Shown here: positions 6,259 through 10,396 of the stretch, piece by piece | How the letters are laid out: each line of letters begins with the position of its first letter | Position numbering within the stretch: position 1 is the first letter of the stretch | Source of the DNA: DAOTYE01 sp034434915 | GTDB lineage: Bacteria > Chloroflexota > Dehalococcoidia > Dehalococcoidales > RBG-16-60-22 | Direction of reading: 5' to 3' | Assembly (NCBI GenBank): GCA_034434915.1 | Contig: DAOTYE010000036.1 | Span: 1 to 10,396, forward strand | Length of the DNA: 10,396 bases | Translations under genes and position numbers: made by a program | Notes under the pieces: model-generated | Database searches by the model: none | Told to the model about the DNA's origin: nothing | What the model saw: the letters and a program-made list of their open reading frames with translations, nothing else

Positions 6259-7086
6259 TTATGCTGGCACAAGAATCTTTCCTGGTATTGGAACGCCATC
6301 CCCGTTCTGCTGTTTGTTTACACTCTTCACTCTTCCTGGGAAGAGGCGCTCCATTTCTATTTTTTTCCGGGTAACACACTCTTCCACAATCTTTCTTAAG
6401 CCACGCCTGCTGCTATTTTGAATCAATCCTGAAGAAAGTGAATAGCGCAGACTTTCCAGACTGAACTCATAAACCGGAAGTAGACTGTATTGTACGCCAA
6501 CCTGAGGTGGGAGATGGGCATCACTGCCGCTCGTAGTGGGTAGATTGAGACCGGCAGCCAATTTCTTGATGTTTCCATTGGCAATTCCATCAGCTGCATC
6601 TCTTCCGTTTAACTCAAGAGCATTGAGAGCAGAGAGTAGCTTTCCATCCAGCTCAGCCAGTTTCTTCATCGGCCTGGTAGGATGAGCCCCGATGAAGATA
6701 ATACTGCTTCCTTTAGCGGCATCCAGGATATCTGCCAGGTAAGGATGATAATCCTGACTTAACCGCGGCTGGAACTTGCCATCTAAATTCGCAATCTCAT
6801 CTAAAGGTCCGATGGCAATGATATCTGCGCCATCAGCAACCGTTATCTCAGCTCCGGTAAGAACCGTGAAATTATTGGGGAGAGTTAGCTGTCCTTTCTT
6901 ATATGGGTAGTAGCGCGTGATTTCTTTTACAATATCCCAGAAGTCATAGGAATGAAAGTGCTCTGTGAGAGCGAAGCCAGAGAGCCCCTGACTGCAAGCC
7001 TGCCTGACCAGCTCTTGAAAATGTAAAAGGGAGAATGGGAGCTTTTTTGACATTTTAGAGTGGACGTGTAAATCAACCTTTATCAT
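6259..7086 (-). CDS. PHP-domain metal-dependent phosphoesterase
   Basis: A 275-aa PHP (polymerase and histidinol phosphatase) domain protein, cytoplasmic, with no signal peptide. The metal ligands appear in family order: DLHVHS (H7, H9), TEH (41-43), Glu80 in 'TGAEIT', the His of 'GAHPTRP' (H135), and GSDAH (D189, H191). This is a complete trinuclear-type site, so it is probably active. Related proteins hydrolyse phosphomonoesters such as histidinol phosphate or small nucleotides; the substrate here cannot be read from sequence. It lacks the length and context of the histidine pathway and of DNA polymerase. The start ATG 7086 has only a weak upstream purine-rich stretch (GTGGTGA), and the start fits the family's N-terminal strand. 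It is the first gene of the operon, directly behind the Pho-box-like promoter. Confidence 0.88.
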   Translation of the reverse strand: MIKVDLHVHSKMSKKLPFSLLHFQELVRQACSQGLSGFALTEHFHSYDFWDIVKEITRYYPYKKGQLTLPNNFTVLTGAEITVADGADIIAIGPLDEIANLDGKFQPRLSQDYHPYLADILDAAKGSSIIFIGAHPTRPMKKLAELDGKLLSALNALELNGRDAADGIANGNIKKLAAGLNLPTTSGSDAHLPPQVGVQYSLLPVYEFSLESLRYSLSSGLIQNSSRRGLRKIVEECVTRKKIEMERLFPGRVKSVNKQQNGDGVPIPGKILVPA

Positions 7087-7104
7087 TCATCACCACTCAT
7101 CTAT

Positions 7105-7174
7105 ATATTATTTTAGCCCTGTTTTGTTAGGAATATGTTAAGGTCATGTTAAAAATATGTTGAATCAGTGTTAA
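7105..7174 (-). promoter_or_regulatory. Pho-box-like array (five 11-bp-spaced TTAACA repeats) and -10 region
   Basis: On the strand of the operon, hexamers occur at 7169-7174 (TTAACA), 7158-7163 (TCAACA), 7147-7152 (TTAACA), 7136-7141 (TTAACA) and 7125-7130 (CTAACA), each exactly 11 bp apart. Direct repeats of TTAACA at 11-bp spacing are the known binding pattern of Bacillus PhoP; E. coli PhoB uses the same period with TGTCA. Nine nt downstream of the last repeat is TAAAAT (7110-7115), overlapping TAATAT (7105-7110). These are candidate -10 boxes 19-24 nt before the ATG at 7086. No -35 box is evident, as expected when a response regulator replaces it. I infer activation under phosphate limitation. 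Confidence 0.75.
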
Positions 7175-7379
7175 ATTTTTGAGTAACCTTTTTAAATTGA
7201 TAACAAAGATTTCATAAAAGCTTTCTTGCCAGTACCGGGCTCTGGTGAAGCTGGCGATGCGATACATACAGCTTTGATTATCAAGCTTGGGTCACAGGCT
7301 CGGACTGGACCTATTTCACTCTCAAACACCTCAGACAGAGAGGTGTCTCCTCCTGAGATTATCCAGCCGCGCCGACCTC
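7175..7379. other. Non-coding stretch between the methyltransferase and the Pho-box promoter
   Basis: No convincing gene is seen. Open frames on both strands (to 7192 on minus, and from 7226 on plus) have no recognisable domain, no ribosome binding site and run into the methyltransferase gene out of frame. The left 30 nt are AT-rich and adjoin the Pho-box array. The rest has gene-like base composition and contains one hairpin (7326-7346). It could be a decayed gene end or the 3' untranslated region of the methyltransferase transcript. Confidence 0.4.
7326..7346 (-). terminator. Hairpin after the methyltransferase gene (weak terminator candidate)
   Basis: Perfect 7-bp stem ACACCTC/GAGGTGT with a 7-nt loop, 33 nt past the methyltransferase stop. 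The minus strand continues with TTGAGAG, not a U-run, so intrinsic termination is doubtful. The same stem and loop lengths are seen in the hairpin at the operon's other end (477-497), with unrelated sequence. Confidence 0.3.
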
Positions 7380-8198
7380 TCAGGGCTTTGCAAGCAAACC
7401 GATTAACAAGCTCTTCGTCTGTTGACGGATACAAACTGGAATTTGCCCCACTCTAGCGGAAAACTCCATGAACGCATCAGTGGCATTTACATCATCTGAG
7501 AGAAGCACTCCACCTTGAGATAGAGATTTCCAAGCCAAAGTGTATTCCCTGAGCTGATTATGATAAGAATGGTTGGAGTCATGCAAAAACATACCAATTT
7601 CTCCAACCTCAGAAAGCAACCTGGGAAGCATAGTGCTACTTGGAGCTAGCCTCAGCGTCCACCTATCCTTAAGCCGTTCAGGGACAGCTACACCGACGAA
7701 TTTTTCGCTTCCTCGCTTAAAAGCGGGCAAATCAATACTGTAGAGATGCCCCGTGTTATTTTCCGCGAGAGCTTTCAAAATAAAGGCACTGGTAATACCA
7801 TGCGCCACACCGGTTTCTATTACCGCCCGGGGCTTAATCAACCGGCATACCATATAAGAAGCATAACCCAATGTCCTATCTGCATCCCAAGCGGCAGGAA
7901 TTGAGGAGGTATCCTGACCAGCAAGCTCCTTCACTTCTGCCCAGAATGAGTTAAGCACATGCGCTATTCCTGCCATATCTTTTGAAGATTCATTATTAGG
8001 TGCAATTTGACTCAGCGCCTTTTCTAACGGCATAGTGAGTTCCTGATACGCCTGGAGGTGTTTTTTGTGTAACCGGGTGAACTGGTCAAAAAGGAGTTGT
8101 TCCACAAGGGCAGGAGTCTGTAGCGGATTCCTTAAGGAATAGAGACCAAGCGTCAGATATAAATCAAAAGAGTCTTTAATCTTCTTAATGACGCTCAT
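7380..8198 (-). CDS. Class I SAM-dependent methyltransferase (Methyltransf_24/CmcI-like)
   Basis: A 272-aa protein with a helical N-terminal part (about 1-110) and a Rossmann-type methyltransferase domain. Motif I is ETGVAHGITS (128-137), which binds SAM. The strand-2 acid is in 'LYSIDLP' (about 153-158), followed by 'MFLHDSNHSYHNQLREY' (203-219) and the post-IV strand 'GGVLLSDDV' (229-237). The D-x-x-H-x-Y and D-D pattern is typical of the Methyltransf_24/CmcI group found in glycan and antibiotic clusters. The acceptor is unknown, but the neighbouring glycosyltransferase suggests a sugar or glycan O-methylation. The start is uncertain: the frame also allows TTG at 8240 (14 residues more). 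Neither start has a Shine-Dalgarno, and ATG 8198 is taken because it is the better codon. Transcription is divergent from the glycosyltransferase gene. Confidence 0.8.
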   Translation of the reverse strand: MSVIKKIKDSFDLYLTLGLYSLRNPLQTPALVEQLLFDQFTRLHKKHLQAYQELTMPLEKALSQIAPNNESSKDMAGIAHVLNSFWAEVKELAGQDTSSIPAAWDADRTLGYASYMVCRLIKPRAVIETGVAHGITSAFILKALAENNTGHLYSIDLPAFKRGSEKFVGVAVPERLKDRWTLRLAPSSTMLPRLLSEVGEIGMFLHDSNHSYHNQLREYTLAWKSLSQGGVLLSDDVNATDAFMEFSARVGQIPVCIRQQTKSLLIGLLAKP

Positions 8199-8256
8199 AC
8201 TGCTATCAAGAATAGTAATGTTAAAAGACTGAAATGTCAAAATAGTCAGCCCTTCA

Positions 8257-8286
8257 TTGACAAGAGCGGCATCTTCCTGTTAACTT
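8257..8286 (+). promoter_or_regulatory. Possible promoter of the glycosyltransferase gene
   Basis: A perfect TTGACA (8257-8262) is followed after 18 bp by TAACTT (8281-8286), a poor -10. Transcription would begin around 8293, only a few nt before ATG 8298, which itself lacks a Shine-Dalgarno. If correct the message is nearly leaderless. The weak -10 keeps confidence low. Confidence 0.3.
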
Positions 8287-8297
8287 ATTCTCAAATT

Positions 8298-9572
8298 ATG
8301 ACATTCATGAACAGAATTCCTGAGCTTAAGGGAAAAACAATCGTCTTCTTTCATGATGAATTAACTGACCCCGGAGGCTCAGAAAAAGTGGCGCTTGAAG
8401 CCGCCGCCTTTTTTGAACGCCTGGGCGCCAAGACACACTTTATCACCTACCATTTTCATCCTGACGCCCTGTTCAATGGCAAATATCATCCTGATATCAG
8501 GCAAACAGGTAAGCCTTTAGTTTATCCTTATTCAGGCGTAAAAGCGCTTATTTATTTCCCCTACCAGGTGCTGGCGTTAAGGAAAAGACTGAGAGAGCTT
8601 AAACCGGACGTCATCGTTGCAAGGACTTCAACCTGCTGCATTTACCTCTTCTTTGCCACCATTTTCACCCCATTCAATTACGTGACCTGCATTTATGAGA
8701 CACCAATCTGGGCACTGGGTGACCACCGTCAATACGCGCTCATTTACCGCAAAGCCTTCAGGAAACTGAGAGAGTCATCCCCCACATACCGCTATTTTGC
8801 CAACCGCATAGTGCCCAAGCCCAATTTATTGAAGCGGCTCTTTGTTGAAGCAGGCGCACTTATGGAATATCTTGCGGTGAAAAAGGCAAAAAAAGTCTTC
8901 GCTTACTCCAACAGTATGAAGAGTGAAATTAATGAAGTATACCGTAAAGACGCCATAGTCCTCAGGGGCGGCATTTCTGAGGATATGCTCACCTACAAAC
9001 CAAAACAAGACGTGAAATCCGCGCTGGGGATATCAGATAAACGGATGATATTGAGCGTCTGCCGTCTTGCTGATAAAAAGAGGGTGGACCTGCTGATAAA
9101 GGCTTTCAGCAAGCTGGGCGCCCCCTTTGCCGATACCGTGCTGGTTATCGGTGGGCGCGGTCCGGACGAGGTCCGTCTGAAAAAGCTGGCAGAGGAACTC
9201 AATCTCATGAATAGGATTATATTTGCCGGGTTTATCCCTGAGGATGTTCTTCCGGACTATTATGCCTCATGCGACGTTTTCGCCCACCCTGACTGGGCTG
9301 AGGCTGATATCACGCCCATCATGGCGCTGGCTTTTAATAAGAAGGTGGTCTGGACGACAGATATGGAGACACCGCCGTCCCTGGCAAAAAGCGGCCTTAT
9401 CTTCATTGCGCCGCCCGCTCCGGAAGACTTCGCTCACGCTCTGGAAACAGCATTGAGTGCTCCAATCGTCAATAGAGCTGACCTTTCAGAGTTCACCTGG
9501 AGAAGAAACGGTGAGATTATGCTGGAGGCACTAAGACCATTTCTGGGTCAAAGCTCTGCCTTCAAAGCATAG
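8298..9572 (+). CDS. GT4-like (GT-B fold) glycosyltransferase
   Basis: A 424-aa protein with the two-domain layout of GT-B glycosyltransferases. The N-terminal acceptor domain starts with 'IVFFHDELTDPGGSEKVALEAAAFF', where the Gly-Gly loop is at 26-27. The C-terminal nucleotide-sugar domain has 'ILSVCRLADKKRVDLLIKAF' (251-270, with Arg256 and Lys260/261), 'VIGGRGPDE' (283-291), 'NRIIFAGFIPEDVLPDYYASCDVFAHP' (305-331) and 'EADITPIMALAFNKKVVWT' (335-353). The usual E-x7-E motif keeps only its first Glu (E335); the second position is Met or Ala. It probably transfers a sugar onto a lipid-linked or surface glycan at the inner face of the membrane, with donor and acceptor unknown. ATG 8298 and ATG 8307 are both possible starts, and neither has a ribosome binding site. 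Its end overlaps the convergent membrane-protein gene by 25 nt. It stands alone on the plus strand. Confidence 0.85.
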   Translation: MTFMNRIPELKGKTIVFFHDELTDPGGSEKVALEAAAFFERLGAKTHFITYHFHPDALFNGKYHPDIRQTGKPLVYPYSGVKALIYFPYQVLALRKRLRELKPDVIVARTSTCCIYLFFATIFTPFNYVTCIYETPIWALGDHRQYALIYRKAFRKLRESSPTYRYFANRIVPKPNLLKRLFVEAGALMEYLAVKKAKKVFAYSNSMKSEINEVYRKDAIVLRGGISEDMLTYKPKQDVKSALGISDKRMILSVCRLADKKRVDLLIKAFSKLGAPFADTVLVIGGRGPDEVRLKKLAEELNLMNRIIFAGFIPEDVLPDYYASCDVFAHPDWAEADITPIMALAFNKKVVWTTDMETPPSLAKSGLIFIAPPAPEDFAHALETALSAPIVNRADLSEFTWRRNGEIMLEALRPFLGQSSAFKA

Positions 9573-10396
9573 ATGTACCAGACATCCACATCACGATTGG
9601 TGTATACCCGCGCAACAGTCCAATCATTCTCCAGGTTTGTGAAATCATGAGGATAAAACCGGAACGGCGCAATCTCCGGAAAAAGCTCAATATACATTAC
9701 GCGGTCCAGTTCGTTTATTATCATGTAACGGTCCCGAGAATATGACTCGCCCAGCCTTGCACTCTTATCATAATTGAAGTGGTAGGGAATCAGGGAAACA
9801 TCCTCTCTCATTTCATCGGCTTCTGGCAGGAGCGTCGCCATGCGGTCAACAGGCAATGTCAAAACAGCCAGGCCTAGCTCCGGGTTGCGGTGGTCATTGA
9901 GCCAGGTAAAGCTTTTAGGCTCGCTGTCAACCGGCTGGTCATTGGCAATAAGGCGATATGGAGATGGATACGCAATCAAAAGGCCATTCACCGCCACCAG
10001 GATAAAAGAGATGAGAAGTAAGGCATAACCAGCCCTCACAGCCATCCCCTTGTTGAGAGCACTCCTGACTTGGCTGAAAAAGAAGCCCATCAGCGGGACG
10101 CACAGTAGTAAAGCATAAGATAACATCCTCAGCGGACTGAATCTGATAGGAAGCAGATACAAAACCGCTGTCGCCACCAAGACCATCAGCATAGGTCCAT
10201 AGAGTGAAAACAATTTTCGGAAATCTGGATTTGAAGGAAGTATAAAAAGCAGTATGAGAAACGCGGCCATTGCCACAAGCCCATAGACCGCGCCGGCATA
10301 AAACGCCTTGAGGACATACTCAATCACGCTGTAGCCGAATTGACCAGCCATTGCCATCTGACTGCTCAGGTGGCCCGCCCAACCAGCATCACCACC
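9548..10396 (-). CDS. Polytopic membrane protein, C-terminal part (5' end outside window)
   Basis: The frame stays open to the window edge: codons before the first visible Met (10357) read GGDAGWAGHLSSQ, so the true start lies beyond 10396. The visible 282 residues contain about four hydrophobic helices: near 'VYGLVAMAAFLILLFIL', 'GPMLMVLVATAVLYLL', 'LSYALLLCVPLMGFFF' and 'GYALLLISFILVAVNGLL'. A hydrophilic tail of about 130 residues follows, rich in Tyr, Asp and Arg, and ends 'VDVWYIYALKAEL'. The layout of several helices followed by a C-terminal exported domain occurs in GT-C-type or YfhO-like membrane glycosyltransferases and in polymerase-like surface glycan proteins. No diagnostic motif is visible in this fragment, so the family is not assigned. 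Its neighbours (glycosyltransferase, methyltransferase) fit a cell-surface glycan role. Confidence 0.75.
   Translation of the reverse strand, partial: GGDAGWAGHLSSQMAMAGQFGYSVIEYVLKAFYAGAVYGLVAMAAFLILLFILPSNPDFRKLFSLYGPMLMVLVATAVLYLLPIRFSPLRMLSYALLLCVPLMGFFFSQVRSALNKGMAVRAGYALLLISFILVAVNGLLIAYPSPYRLIANDQPVDSEPKSFTWLNDHRNPELGLAVLTLPVDRMATLLPEADEMREDVSLIPYHFNYDKSARLGESYSRDRYMIINELDRVMYIELFPEIAPFRFYPHDFTNLENDWTVARVYTNRDVDVWYIYALKAEL

Noticed and set aside
7268..7291. Imperfect inverted repeat AGCTTTGA/TCAAGCT
   Set aside because: It needs a bulge, is short, and has no T-run or promoter beside it; probably chance.
7192..7456. Open frames of 76-80 codons on both strands past the methyltransferase
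   Set aside because: They overlap the 3' end of the methyltransferase out of frame, show no motif, and the methyltransferase already ends normally.
1..10396. CRISPR array, integron or phage structure
   Set aside because: No direct repeats with unique spacers, no integrase gene or attachment site, and no phage structural genes were seen. The only regular repeats are the 11-bp Pho-box-like hexamers.

Overview
The window looks like bacterial chromosome of moderate GC. It has frequent GTG and TTG starts and tightly packed genes, most of them on the minus strand. Lineage cannot be fixed from sequence alone. A Chloroflexota/Dehalococcoidia-like or deltaproteobacterial-like anaerobe would fit the gene set, but this is a guess. 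All functional statements come from reading motifs; no database search was possible.

Left edge (1-514): a complete minus-strand tRNA-Gly(CCC) with an encoded CCA and a plausible promoter. It is followed by the decayed C-terminus of an IS3-type transposase on the minus strand, with one in-frame stop and one apparent frameshift. The rest, up to the end of the main operon, is non-coding apart from a small hairpin.

Centre (515-7174): seven minus-strand genes that appear to form one operon. In transcription order they are: a PHP-domain metallo-phosphoesterase, two small amphi-Trp-like proteins, a PhoU domain fused to an APH-type kinase, a RimK-like ATP-grasp ligase, an HPr-kinase-like P-loop protein, and an AlgC-type phosphohexomutase. 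The last four are coupled by 1-nt gaps or 4-nt stop/start overlaps. ATP-grasp, HprK-related kinase and amphi-Trp proteins together match what I recall as the uncharacterised 'GAK system' of TIGRFAM/NCBIfam. The substrate and purpose of that system are, to my knowledge, unknown.

The strongest new signal lies just upstream of the operon. On the coding strand there are five TTAACA-like hexamers at an exact 11-bp period (7125-7174), followed by an AT-rich -10 region and the first gene. This is the architecture of a Pho box (PhoP/PhoB family). With a PhoU domain inside the operon, it suggests a phosphate-starvation-controlled system combining phosphate sensing, phosphotransfer, ligation and sugar-phosphate isomerisation.

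Right side (7175-10396): a non-coding stretch with a hairpin, then a SAM-dependent methyltransferase (minus), a divergent GT4-like glycosyltransferase (plus), and the C-terminal part of a polytopic membrane protein (minus) that runs off the window. The glycosyltransferase and membrane protein genes overlap tail to tail. This part resembles a surface-polysaccharide or glycan region and is probably functionally separate from the central operon.
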